Source: Didymella arachidicola
Lineage: Eukaryota > Ascomycota > Dothideomycetes > Pleosporales > Didymellaceae
Assembly: GCA_016630955.3 (NCBI GenBank)
Contig: CM049988.1
Coordinates: forward strand, 1,178,001-1,242,000
Length of the DNA stretch: 64,000 nt
Direction: 5' to 3'
The notes beneath the pieces were generated by a model. It saw only the letters and a list, made by a program, of their open reading frames with translations, was not told where the DNA came from and did no database searches. Position numbers and translations under genes: made by a program. Shown here in pieces: positions 32,766 through 42,921 of this stretch; the stretch's first letter is position 1; every line of letters starts with the position of its first letter.

Positions 32766-34448
32766 ATGGCGACACCGTGGCCTCGACGGTCGACATGGTC
32801 AAGCCCAATTCGCGAGCACGCTACATGCCTCAGCACTTTTGTGCACGACGTACTGCACCTTATTGAACGCACCGGCAGCCAGTCCATGCCGACAGACATC
32901 GTCAGCGACATCATTCGCGGCTCATTGACGTTCGTCCTGAAGATGCAGCATACACCCGACCTGAGCGCTATCAGCGACGCCCTCCGTGTCGCCCAGACCG
33001 AGGCCAAGGCTACAGCAGAACACACGGCGCAGGCCCTCGACGTAATTAAGAGTGAACTCAAGAACACTGTAGAACTCGTTCAACAGTCAGCAGCGAACAT
33101 ACAACATAATGGCAACACGGCAGAGGAGGCGAGGGCAGCGGCCAAGGATGCTACAGAGGTGGGTAAAGCGACGTTGGAGGTTGCGAGAGAAATCAGGAAC
33201 AAGAGACCACAAGAGCAGGCGAACGGACCCATGAGCTACGCTGCAGCGGCAGCCAGGGGCATCCCACTAGCAGCTACATACAATGCACAAAGCGTCAAAC
33301 AACCATCTGCGCAGACACAGCGTGAGGTTATCATGAACATCAGAGACCCGCTCACCGTACAGAGCCTGCGGGCTATGAACCCTAGTAACCTTAAACTACA
33401 TGTCCAGCGTGCCATCGAGCAGAGCGGTAACGAGAACATAGCAAGCGTGAAGATTGTCTCATCTAACCAGCTGAAAAGCGGAGATCTGAGCATCAAGACA
33501 GCAAGCAGCAACGAGGTCGAGGCGCTGCGACAATTCGCGGACGACTGGGCCCACCGCATCGGCAGTGGGACCACAGTGCAGATCCCGACGTTCGGCGTCC
33601 TGGCTCACGGCATACGCACGAGCACGATGGACATGAGCAAGCTCAACGAGATCAGAGCGCAAATTCTGCAGGACAACCGACCGTTTATACCCCGGGCGGA
33701 GATAAGACACGTAAGCTGGCTTACTAGAGACGGGTCTGCCAAGACGGCATCAACCATCACCATTGAGTTCACTAAGCTAGAGGATGCTAACAAGATTATC
33801 GACGAGGGCTTGATCTGGCAGGGCGAGGTCTTCTAGTGCGAGCGATACGAGAGGCAGTGCCGAGTGAAGCAGTGCTTTAAGTGCTAAAGATACGGCCACA
33901 TAGGAACCTAGTGCAAGGCAGCAACAGCATGTGGCCACTGTGCGCAGGAACACGACACCCGCGACTGCCTGTCGAGGGCCGGACAAAACATAACCAGGAA
34001 ATGTGCTGCCTGCCGCGGCGAGCACGAAGCATGGAGCTGGCAGTGCCCCACCAGGAAGGACGAGATGGCCAAAGCGAAGGCCGCATACGAGCTGCGACCG
34101 CGTTATCATCACGTTGCGCAGACAGCTGGGCAAAGTACGCAGCCTGATATGCCAACATCTACTATCCGGAGGAGAAGGCCCAGTCAACCGGCCGCGGCTT
34201 CGCAACCAACGCAGCTCACCAGAAACCGATCGCAAACCGGACGAGGACAGAAGAGGACCAATGCCAGAACCACTATCGACCCATCGGATCAGGAGATCCC
34301 GTCGACGCAAGCAGGGGCAAGCCAGAGACCGCATCGCCAGCTCATACCCAGCAGAAGAGCGTTGGAGGCGACTGGAAACAGCGCCCGACCAACACAGCAG
34401 CACCACAACAGTCATCACATGGAGATCGACTCTAATAACGATGCATGA
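32766..34448 (+). pseudogene. LINE ORF1 of copy 2, three stops
   Basis: The frame starts MATPWPRRSTWSSPIREHAT and is the same length class as the intact ORF1 (561 codons). It is stopped at 33834 (TAG), 33885 (TAA) and 33909 (TAG); in the intact copy the matching codons are all Gln. All three lie at the start of the zinc-knuckle region, which otherwise remains readable (CGHCAQEHDTRDC, CAACRGEHEAWSWQC). No frameshift is needed: the frame continues to the TGA at 34446 that overlaps the ORF2 start codon. Confidence 0.88.
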
Positions 34449-37400
34449 ATAGACACACTACACTAAGCATACTACAGTACAACGTACACAAATCAAGAGA
34501 CATGGTCATGGCGAGCATGCTGCGCGACCCCCGAGTCCACGAGTACGATATTCTGGCCATTCAGGAACCATGGAGGAACCCCTTCGCGGCGACAACACAC
34601 CATCCAGCAAAAAGTGTGTTCCATCTCTGCTGCCCAGCAGAAGAGGAGGCAGGGCCCGCCCGGGTGTGCTTCTTCATTAACAATAGAATAGACCACAAGA
34701 AGTGGCAATTTAAGGAGCACAGCAGAGACATTTGCTCGCTCACATTGGAGTTCGATGATGATCAACAGGAGAGACAACACATTGCCATACACAACATCTA
34801 CAATCCGTCGAGACGTAGCGAGAGCGACAGCACCGTACTAACAGATGTTCGCACGATATTGCACAACAATCAGTCCCATGAGCAGATCCTGCTTGGCGAC
34901 TTCAACCTGCACCACCCCATGTGGGGAGGCGCAAATGTGAGACATACCGACCCTGAGTCTGCAGACCTGCTGGCAATCATGGAAGACTTCAATCTAGATA
35001 GCACACTGCCTCCTGGAACCATCACATACGAAGAGAGAACCTCACGCACAACCATCGACCTATGCCTGGTGACTGTGGGTCTGGTCGATCGGGTGATCAG
35101 AAGCCAGGTCGACCGGAACCTCGATCACGACTCTGACCATCTTCCCATCAGCACTGTAATTGACATGAGAGTACAGCAGCTAGAAACCTTGCCGAAAAGA
35201 GACTGGAAACGATTGGACGAAGGGACGTACCACAAAGCGCTTAAACAGGCTTTACCGCCACTTCGCAGACCTGCAAACAAGACAGCGCTTGACACGTACG
35301 AACAAGAGGTCGTCAAAGCCATCCAAAAGGCCATCAACCAAGCAATAGCATACACACGTCCTTCTAGTTATATCAGGGAGGGCTGGTCAGAAGAGTGCAG
35401 GGCAGTGCTCGCAGAAGCGAAGAGACTCAAGAGAGCACACAGCCAACATCATACAGACGAGTCGTGGGAGGCGTACCGTGCAGCAAGGAACCGCAAAGCA
35501 AGAACGATCAAGAAGGCACTGCGAGACGCTCACAGAGAACAGATAGAGCAGGCCGCAAAGTCACCAGAAGCATTGTGGAGACTCGTCAAATGGGCAAAGA
35601 CAAGAGGAAACGAGGTCCCCATGGTCACACCCGCCATACGACACCCAGAGACACAGGAAGAGATAGTAGACTCAAAAGCCAAAGCGGACGTGTTCCGTGA
35701 AGCCTTCTTCCCAGCACCACCAGAGGCAGATCTGGAAGACATCCGAGACGCACAGTACGACAACCAAATAGATATGCCACAGATAACAGAGAAGGAGGTC
35801 AGTGATGCCATACGGGCAGCGTCGCCACTCAAGGCCCCCGGCCCGGATGGCATTGCCAACAAAGCCCTGCAGGCAGGAGTTGCCCAGCTCGCTCGACACC
35901 TGACGAGGATCTTCAACCAGAGCCTGCATCTAGGGTACTGTCCAGCCCACTTCCGCGAGTCAACGACAGTCGTCTTGCGTAAGCCGGGTAAAGACAACTA
36001 CACAGCACCAAAGTCGTACAGACCCATCGCATTAACAAACACCACGGGTAAAATCATGGATGCAGTTATGGCACGGCGACTCAGCTACCTAGCCGAGACC
36101 CATCACACCCTACCGCCAACACACATGGGCGGCAGGAAGATGCGCTCGACTGAGCACGCTCTTCACGCTGTCACCCATAAGATATACGAAACATGGAGCC
36201 AGGCCAATGGCCAGGTAGCGAGCCTCTTGCTGCTAGACGTCTCTGGAGCCTTCGACAACGTCTCACACGCACGCCTGCTTCACGACCTGCGGAAGAGACG
36301 AGTAGATGAGAAGACAGTAAATTGGATTGCAAGCTTCCTTAGTAACAGACACACGAGCATCGCAATTGACGGCTTCTGGTCGACAGCATACCAGATCAAC
36401 ACAGGTATACCCTAAGGATCGCTCCTGTCACCTATCCTCTACCTCTACTACAATGCAGACCTGATAGAGGAATGTAACAACACACCAGAAGATATGTTTA
36501 CGGGCTACATTAATGATATTGGCATCCTTGCGTAGGGCAAGACAACAGAGCAGACATGCGAGACACTGGGTAGAGTCCTTAAAAAGGCACAGCGCTAGGC
36601 CAGCACACACGCATTCGTCTTCGCCCTAAACAAGTTCTAGCTTACTCATTTCAAAAGATCACGCAAATGCATTAACACAGCAACGCCCATTTAGACTGAG
36701 TGGGGCGAGATACGACCTGAAGCAACGTGCAAATACCTTGGACTGACGATGGACGCGAAGCTGCACTGGAAAGAACACACAGAACAGATCAGACGGAAAG
36801 CCACGAAGACAGTCAACGCGCTCAGCTGCCTTGGAGGGTCCAACTGGGGCGCCAGCCTCCTTGACCTGCGGCGAATCTATCAAGGCGCCGTGCTCCCGCA
36901 GATGACGTACGCATGCTCAATATGGTTGAACGCTAGCATGAAGGGGAAGCTGTACACTAGGAAGATGCTTAACACGCTGCAGAGCATACAGGCAAGGGCA
37001 GCAAGAGTCGTCAGCGGCGCTTACAGAGCTACATCGAGAGCAGCGCTAGACGTAGAGTCGTTTCTCCTACCCATCGAGCAGCAAATATGGAAACACAACG
37101 CGGACACTGTCATCCGACTACTCTCTAGTAGGGACATCGCGGCCACCGCAGGGTTCCAGACAAACACAGCACAGCCGACAGCCGCAGACAAGGCCCGCAT
37201 CAGACACGCAAGCTCCTGGGAGAAAGTACACAAGGATATGAAGAGCAAGCAGATCCAAAGCGTCAAGACACAAGAACAGATCCCGTGCTTCATCACTCCG
37301 CCATGGAGACAAGGTCCAACTACCTACATTAACGCGACTGCCGAGAGAGCGCGGGCGCCACACGATAGAGAGCATGCCAAGGCAGACAGCCTCAGCATCT

Positions 37401-38344
37401 ACACAGACGGCAGCGGCATCGAAGGCGAGATAGGCTCTGCAGCATTGTGTCCACTCACACAACAGGTACGGTCCGTTCACATGGGGCCAGACACAGCGTC
37501 GACAGTATATGCAGCAGAGCTACAGGGTATCAGCTTAGCTTTACAAATCGCTCAAGAGTATGCAAACAGAAATGGCGTGCGACGAGACGTTTCCATATAC
37601 ACAGACAACCAAGCCGCCATTTGGTCAATTGCCAAGGCGGAGGGACGATCAGGCGCCTACATCCTCGCGGACATTGCAAGACAAGTCCAGGAGCTCCAGG
37701 AGCTCCAGGATAAGGGACGGACAGTAACCGTCAGGTGGATCCCAGCCCACGTGGGCATACCCGGGAACGAGGCCGTCGACAAAGCGGCCAAAGAGGCCAC
37801 CGGATGGAGGGAAAACGGGCGCAGAAGTTCACCGGCAGACGCGCCTCCCAAGTTGTACACCATTAGATCGACAGTAAGAAGATGGTGCAAAGCACAAGCA
37901 GAGCGGGCATGGACAGCAAAGTGGCGCACAGACACAAAGGGCCGCGCAACCTACAGACACACGCCCACACCTACCAAGAAGGTTCTTCAGATCCACGAGG
38001 GGCTTACCAAGCGAGAGAGCGCGCTGCTGGTGCAGCTACGGACCGAGAAGATCGGCTTCAACGACTTTCTCTTCGCCCGAAGAGTGCCAGATGTAACCAG
38101 CCCACGCTGCGACTGCGGAGCCAGACGACAGACCGTCGCCCACATCCTTCTCCACTGCAGCAAGCGCAGGAATCTCCGGAACCGCATCTTCGCCAACCTG
38201 TCCGGACGAGACAACATCCGGGCCATCCTAAGCACGCCACAGCTAGCCACCAAAGCCATCCAGTATGTAGAGCAGACGCAGATCCTTGGGCAAAATGGGG
38301 ATCGCAGGCGCGAAGACGACAGCCGAGCGCTGGGGGGAGACTGA
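34445..38344 (+). pseudogene. LINE ORF2 (endonuclease-RT-RNase H) of copy 2, five stops
   Basis: One frame of 1,300 codons with no frameshift, interrupted only at 36413 (TAA), 36533, 36596, 36638 and 36692 (all TAG). The N-terminal endonuclease motifs are intact (QYNVHKS, IQEPWRN, LGDFNLHHP, SDHLPIS), and the RT finger motif APGPDGIANKAL is readable. The RT active-site motif reads YINDI where the intact relative has YIDDV, so a catalytic Asp is lost. RNase H (IYTDGSGIEGEIG, IYTDNQAAIW, IPAHVGIPGNEAVDKAA) and the C-terminal zinc cluster (CDCGARRQTVAHILLHC) are preserved. It is not expected to make an active polymerase. Confidence 0.9.
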
Positions 38345-38636
38345 AGGTATCGCAGACGCACAACACGAGGCAACCATGCCTCTACGAGCCTAGAAGTGCA
38401 GTGTTCAGTTAGTAGAGTCATTATCTAGATGAGGGTGACAGCCAAATGTAGATAGTGATGAGAGGGAAACGGCAGGTCGTGGGGATAGATGGTTCCTTTC
38501 AAGGGATGAAGTGGGGCGGCGCGGATCAACGTCCGCGCCGCGTCCGCTGTCTGCCACGACCTGTCACTCCGGGCATAGCTGCGCAGAACGCGGCTGAAAC
38601 CGAGTAGGATGACTAAACTAAACTAAACTAAACCAA

Positions 38637-38720
38637 TACACGATAAAAGTGCGGTGTTTCTTTACCTGGTGTGGTACCTCAGTGTCGATGTGTTATTAAG
38701 CCGCACCTTTCAATTCTGGA
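38637..38720. other. Spacer between the two convergent LINEs
   Basis: About 85 bp of unique sequence between the tail of copy 2 and the target-site duplication of copy 3. It contains an imperfect inverted pair (AAAGTGCGG near 38647 and CCGCACCTTT near 38702), too small to assign. Confidence 0.5.
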
Positions 38721-38733
38721 CTGGGTCAATATC
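38721..38733. repeat. Target-site duplication, 3' side of LINE copy 3
   Basis: CTGGGTCAATATC, identical to 44733-44745 on the other side of the element. Confidence 0.92.
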
Positions 38734-39021
38734 TATTTATTTATTTATTTATTGAGTCCTACTCGGTTTCAGCCGCGTACTGCGCAGCTATGCCCGGAGT
38801 GACAGGTCGTGGCAGACAGCGGACGCGGCGCGGACGTTGATCCGCGCCGCCCCACTTCATCCCTCACGAGAAGGAACCAGCTGCCTCCAAAACCTGCCGT
38901 TTTCCATCAACCACTATCTACACTCTGGTCGCCACCTCATCTAGATTCTGGTCCCACTAACCGTATGCTGTGCTTCTAGGCTCTTAGAGGCGCGCTGCCT
39001 CGTCTGTCGCGTCTGCTGTAC

Positions 39022-42000
39022 CTACAGTCTCCCCCCAGCGCTCGGCGTTGTCTGCGTATCTCTGATCCCCACTTGCCCAAGGATCTGCGTCTGCTCCATG
39101 TATTCGATGGCTTTGGTGGCTAGCTGCGGCGTGCTCAGGATGGTCCTGAGGCTGTGTCGTCCGGATAGGTTGGCGAAGGTGCGGTTCCGGAGGTCCTTGT
39201 ACTTGCTGCAGTGGAGGAGGACGTGAGCGACGGTCTGTCGCCGCTCTCCACAGCTGCAGCGTGGGCTGGTGATGTCCGGGACGTGTCGATTGAAGAGGAA
39301 GTCGTTGAGACCGATCTTCTCGGTCCGCAGCTGCACCAGCAGCGCGCTTTCTCTCTTGCTGAGCCTCTCGTGGAGCTGCAGCACCTTCTTTGTGGGCGTC
39401 GGCGTGTGCCTGTATGTCGCGCGACCCTTCTTGTCTTCTCTCCATGCGCTGGTCCACGCTCTCTCTGCCTGTATCTTGCACCATCTTCTGAGCGTCGTTC
39501 GAAGTGGATACAGCTGTGCAGGCGGGTCTGCTGGCTGCTGGCTGCGGCCGTCCTCCCTCCATCCGGTGGCTTCCTTGGCAGCCTGGTCGGCGGCCTCATT
39601 TCCTGGAATGCCCACATGGGCCGGGATCCATCGGATAGTGACCGAGTATCCTTTGTCCTGGAGCTCCAGGACCTGTTGTGCGATGTCCGCGAGGATGTAC
39701 GCGCCTGATCGGCCCTCCGCCTTGGCTACGGACCAGATAGCGGCCTGGTTGTCTGTGTATATGGCTATGTCTTTCCGCTCGCCGTCTCCGTCTGCGTACT
39801 CACGCGCGATCTGCAATGCTAAGCTGATGCCCTGCAGCTCTGCAGCGTATACTGTCGACAGTTCATCTGAGCCCATGTGTACAGAGCGTGTCTGTTGAGT
39901 TAGCGGGCATACCGCTGCAGATCCAATCTCGCCCTCAATGCCACTACCGTCCGTGTAGATGCTGAGGCTCTTGTTTGTTGCACATTGTGTATCGTGTCGG
40001 TTGCGGGCCTTGTCGGCATCGTCGTCGATATAGGTATGCGGACCTCGTCGCCACGGAGGTGTGATGAAGGGGGGGATGGGCTCTTGCTTGTCCAGGTCGC
40101 GCACCTGCTTACTTCTCAGTGCCTCGTAGGCTCTCTGCCATGGACTCTTGTGTGCCCTGCATTTCTGGTCATTGACTACCGGTATCGGCTCGCGTGGCTC
40201 GTAGCCTGCAGTCTGCGCGATGGCCCTAGACGAAGAGAGTCGAGTGACGACGTCCGCGTTGTGCTTCCAGATCTGCTGCTCGATGAGGAGAAGGAATGTC
40301 TCCACGTCGAGTGCGACCCTTGAGGTTGCTCTGTATGCACCGCATATGCTTCTCGCTGCTCTCGCTTGGATGCTGCGCAGGGCGTCGACTGTCTTGTGCG
40401 TGTAGCCGCGCTTCTTGTCGTTGAGGTTGGCGTTGGACCAGATGGAGCACGCGTACATCATTTGTGGCAACGCGCTGGCTTCGTACAGCCTGCGCATGTC
40501 CTGCAGCCGGACGCCCCAGGCGGAGCTACCCAAGCTGCTCAGCGTGTGCACTGTGCGAGTTGCCTTCTGTTTGATCGTCTCTACATGCTCTCTCCACTTC
40601 AGCTTGGTGTCGAGGGTCAAGCCTAGGTACTTGCACGTCGGTGACGGCTTGATCTCGCCCCACTCTGTCTGGATGGACGCGTCGACGTTGATGCGTTTGC
40701 GCGATCTTGTGAAGTGGGTCAGCTGGAACTTGTCAGGAGCGAAGACCGAGGCGTGTGTGGTTGCCCATTGCTGTGCTTTCTCGAGTATTGTGCCCAGTAT
40801 CTCGCACGTTTGTTCTGTGGTCTTGCCCCAAGCGAGTATGGCCACATCGTCAATGTAACCTGTGGACATGACGTCTGTCTGCTCGTTGCACAGGTCGATC
40901 AAATCGGCGTTGTACAGGATATAGAGGAGAGGAGAGAGCGGCGAGCCCTGCGGAATGCCCGTGTTGATTGCGTATTCTCGGGATTTGAAACTATCGACCA
41001 GGATACGGGTGTGCCTGTCGCTCAAGAAGCTTGCTATCCAGCGCACTATGCTCTCGTCGACCTTCCGCTTTCGCAGATTGTGCAGCAGCCGCTTGTGAGA
41101 TACGTTGTCGAAGGCTCCAGATACGTCCAGCAGCAGGAGACTGGCCACCTGGCCGTCTTTCCCGTTGTTCCACTGTTCGTAGATCTTCGCTGTGACAGCG
41201 TGTAGTGCGTGCTCGGTGGATCGGTGCTTCCTCCCTCCCATGTGGGTTGACGGAAGCACGTGATGTGTCTCGATGTGGTAGCTCAGTCTCCGTGCCACCA
41301 CCGCATCCATGATCTTGCCGATAGTGTTGAGTAGTGCGATGGGGCGGTATGATTTGGGGACTGCGTAGTTGGTTTTGCCAGGTTTGCGCAATACTGCTGT
41401 GATGGAGGCTCGGAACGAGGCTGGGCAGTACCCCAGCCGTAGGCTTTGGTTGAAGATCCTCGTCAGGTGGGCTGCGACCGGGTCCGTCCCAGCTTGCAAT
41501 GCCTTATTCGTGATTCCATCCGGTCCTGGGGCTTTGAGAGGTGATGCCGCTCGGATCGCGATCCGCACTTCCTTTTCCTCGAACGGTGGCATGTCGATCT
41601 GGCCGCTGTACTCAGCATGCTCTATGTCTTCCAGGTCTGCTTCAGGCGGTGTTGGGAAGAAGACGTCTCGAAACAGCTCAGCCTTTTCCGCCGGATCGTC
41701 TAGTTCGCGTTGGGTGTCAGGGTGCTGTATTCGTGGTATGCATCCGCTTGACTGATCGTGCCTTGTGCGTGCCCACCTCGCTAGCTTCCACAGCGCATCT
41801 GGCGACTCTGTTGCCTGCTCGATGCGATCTCTGTGTGCCTTGCGGAGTGCTTTGCTTATCGTTCTCGCTTTGTGGTTTCTCGAAGCGCGGTATGCTTCCC
41901 AAGTCTCCTCGGTGTGGTATCGACTGTGTGCTCTCTTTAGTCGTTTTGTCTCCGCGAGCACCGTTCTGCATTCTTCGGTCCATCCTGCGCGTGCGCGGGA

Positions 42001-42921
42001 GGAAGGAAGAGTGTCGGGTACCGCTTTGCGTATGGCGTCTTGGATTGCGGAAGTCACCTCGCTGGTGTATGCATCGAGCGCTGTCTTGGTGAGTGGCCTT
42101 CGAAGCGGGGGCAGGGAGCGCCTCAGCGTCTTCGTATACTCTTTCTCGTCTAGTCTCTTCCAGTCTTTGCGCGGCCTCTTCTCCAGACGTTGCACTGCGA
42201 GATCTAGCGTTGTGCTTATCGGCAGGTGATCTGAGTCGTGGTCTAGGTTTCTGTCCACTTCGCTCTTCGTAACTTTGTCGATCAGCCCTGTTGTCACGAG
42301 GCATAGGTCGATCGTGGTTTGCGCCCGGCCTTCTTCGTACGTTACTGTGCCCGGCGGGAGGGTGTTGTGGAGCGTGAAGTCTCCTATGATGTCTATCAGG
42401 TCTTCTGACTCAAGATCCGCGACTTCCCTGTTCAGTCCCCCCCACAAGGGGTGGTGCAGGTTGAAGTCACCGAGCAGCACTTGTTTATCTTCGTGGTACT
42501 GCCTCATCGCCTCTCGTACGTGTGGTAACGCGCTCTGTCGGTTGCTCGCGTTCTTTGGCGGGTTGTAGATGTTGTGGACGATGACCCGCTCTTGGCTTTG
42601 CTGATCGTCTACTGGGTCTATGATGATGGAGCATATGTCTCTAGTTCGCTCTTCGAAGCGCCACCGTGCTTGGTCGATCTTCTTGCTGATGTAGAAGCAG
42701 ACCCTCGCTGTGCCTTCTGTATGTCCCGTGGGGTAGCAGAGGTGAAACTTGTCCTTGGCTGGGTGATGTGTGGTTGCCGTGTATGGATTCCGCCATGGCT
42801 CCTGGATGGCGATAATGTCGAAGTCGTCGATCCCCGGGTCGCGCAGCAGCGATGCCATGACCATGTCTCTCGACTTGCGTACGTTGTACTGTAGTATGTT
42901 CAGTCTGTTGTATCTATTCAT
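39022..42921 (-). CDS. LINE ORF2 polyprotein: APE endonuclease, reverse transcriptase, RNase H
   Basis: 1,299 aa, uninterrupted. The endonuclease occupies about residues 1-230, with QYNVRKS, AIQEPWRN, LLGDFNLHHP and SDHLPIS. The reverse transcriptase spans about 440-760: APGPDGITNKAL, SYRPIALLNTIGK, LLLDVSGAFDNVSH, GIPQGSPLSP and the active site YIDDVAI near residue 688. RNase H is at about 975-1110, with IYTDGSGIEGEIG, the Glu of AAELQGIS, IYTDNQAAIW and IPAHVGIPGNEAADQA. A C-terminal zinc cluster (CSCGERRQTVAHVLLHC) follows near 1220. Family role: target-primed reverse transcription into the nuclear genome. All recognised catalytic residues are present. Its start codon overlaps the ORF1 stop codon (ATGA), suggesting coupled translation. 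Confidence 0.95.
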   Translation of the reverse strand: MNRYNRLNILQYNVRKSRDMVMASLLRDPGIDDFDIIAIQEPWRNPYTATTHHPAKDKFHLCYPTGHTEGTARVCFYISKKIDQARWRFEERTRDICSIIIDPVDDQQSQERVIVHNIYNPPKNASNRQSALPHVREAMRQYHEDKQVLLGDFNLHHPLWGGLNREVADLESEDLIDIIGDFTLHNTLPPGTVTYEEGRAQTTIDLCLVTTGLIDKVTKSEVDRNLDHDSDHLPISTTLDLAVQRLEKRPRKDWKRLDEKEYTKTLRRSLPPLRRPLTKTALDAYTSEVTSAIQDAIRKAVPDTLPSSRARAGWTEECRTVLAETKRLKRAHSRYHTEETWEAYRASRNHKARTISKALRKAHRDRIEQATESPDALWKLARWARTRHDQSSGCIPRIQHPDTQRELDDPAEKAELFRDVFFPTPPEADLEDIEHAEYSGQIDMPPFEEKEVRIAIRAASPLKAPGPDGITNKALQAGTDPVAAHLTRIFNQSLRLGYCPASFRASITAVLRKPGKTNYAVPKSYRPIALLNTIGKIMDAVVARRLSYHIETHHVLPSTHMGGRKHRSTEHALHAVTAKIYEQWNNGKDGQVASLLLLDVSGAFDNVSHKRLLHNLRKRKVDESIVRWIASFLSDRHTRILVDSFKSREYAINTGIPQGSPLSPLLYILYNADLIDLCNEQTDVMSTGYIDDVAILAWGKTTEQTCEILGTILEKAQQWATTHASVFAPDKFQLTHFTRSRKRINVDASIQTEWGEIKPSPTCKYLGLTLDTKLKWREHVETIKQKATRTVHTLSSLGSSAWGVRLQDMRRLYEASALPQMMYACSIWSNANLNDKKRGYTHKTVDALRSIQARAARSICGAYRATSRVALDVETFLLLIEQQIWKHNADVVTRLSSSRAIAQTAGYEPREPIPVVNDQKCRAHKSPWQRAYEALRSKQVRDLDKQEPIPPFITPPWRRGPHTYIDDDADKARNRHDTQCATNKSLSIYTDGSGIEGEIGSAAVCPLTQQTRSVHMGSDELSTVYAAELQGISLALQIAREYADGDGERKDIAIYTDNQAAIWSVAKAEGRSGAYILADIAQQVLELQDKGYSVTIRWIPAHVGIPGNEAADQAAKEATGWREDGRSQQPADPPAQLYPLRTTLRRWCKIQAERAWTSAWREDKKGRATYRHTPTPTKKVLQLHERLSKRESALLVQLRTEKIGLNDFLFNRHVPDITSPRCSCGERRQTVAHVLLHCSKYKDLRNRTFANLSGRHSLRTILSTPQLATKAIEYMEQTQILGQVGIRDTQTTPSAGGRL

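Larger units (their letters stand above)
32636..38636 (+). mobile_element. Tad-like LINE, copy 2, RIP-type damage
   Basis: Structurally full length: a 5' region aligning with the 5' ends of copies 1 and 3, ORF1 from 32766, ORF2 from 34445, a 3' region nearly identical to that of copy 3, and a short (ACTAA)n-type tail. The proteins are clearly diverged from copies 1 and 3, so it belongs to another subfamily. In-frame stops in both ORFs are all explained by C to T changes in CpA on one or the other strand. The 5' boundary is approximate. Confidence 0.88.

Noticed and set aside
32615..38655. Possible target-site duplication for LINE copy 2 (ACCATACGAT before the 5' end, ACCAATACACGAT after the tail)
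   Set aside because: Needs two internal gaps to align; could be chance. Not reported as a duplication.
38640..38715. Tiny inverted pair AAAGTGCGG / CCGCACCTTT between the LINEs as a miniature transposon
   Set aside because: Arms of nine to ten bases with mismatch, no duplication seen; too weak.
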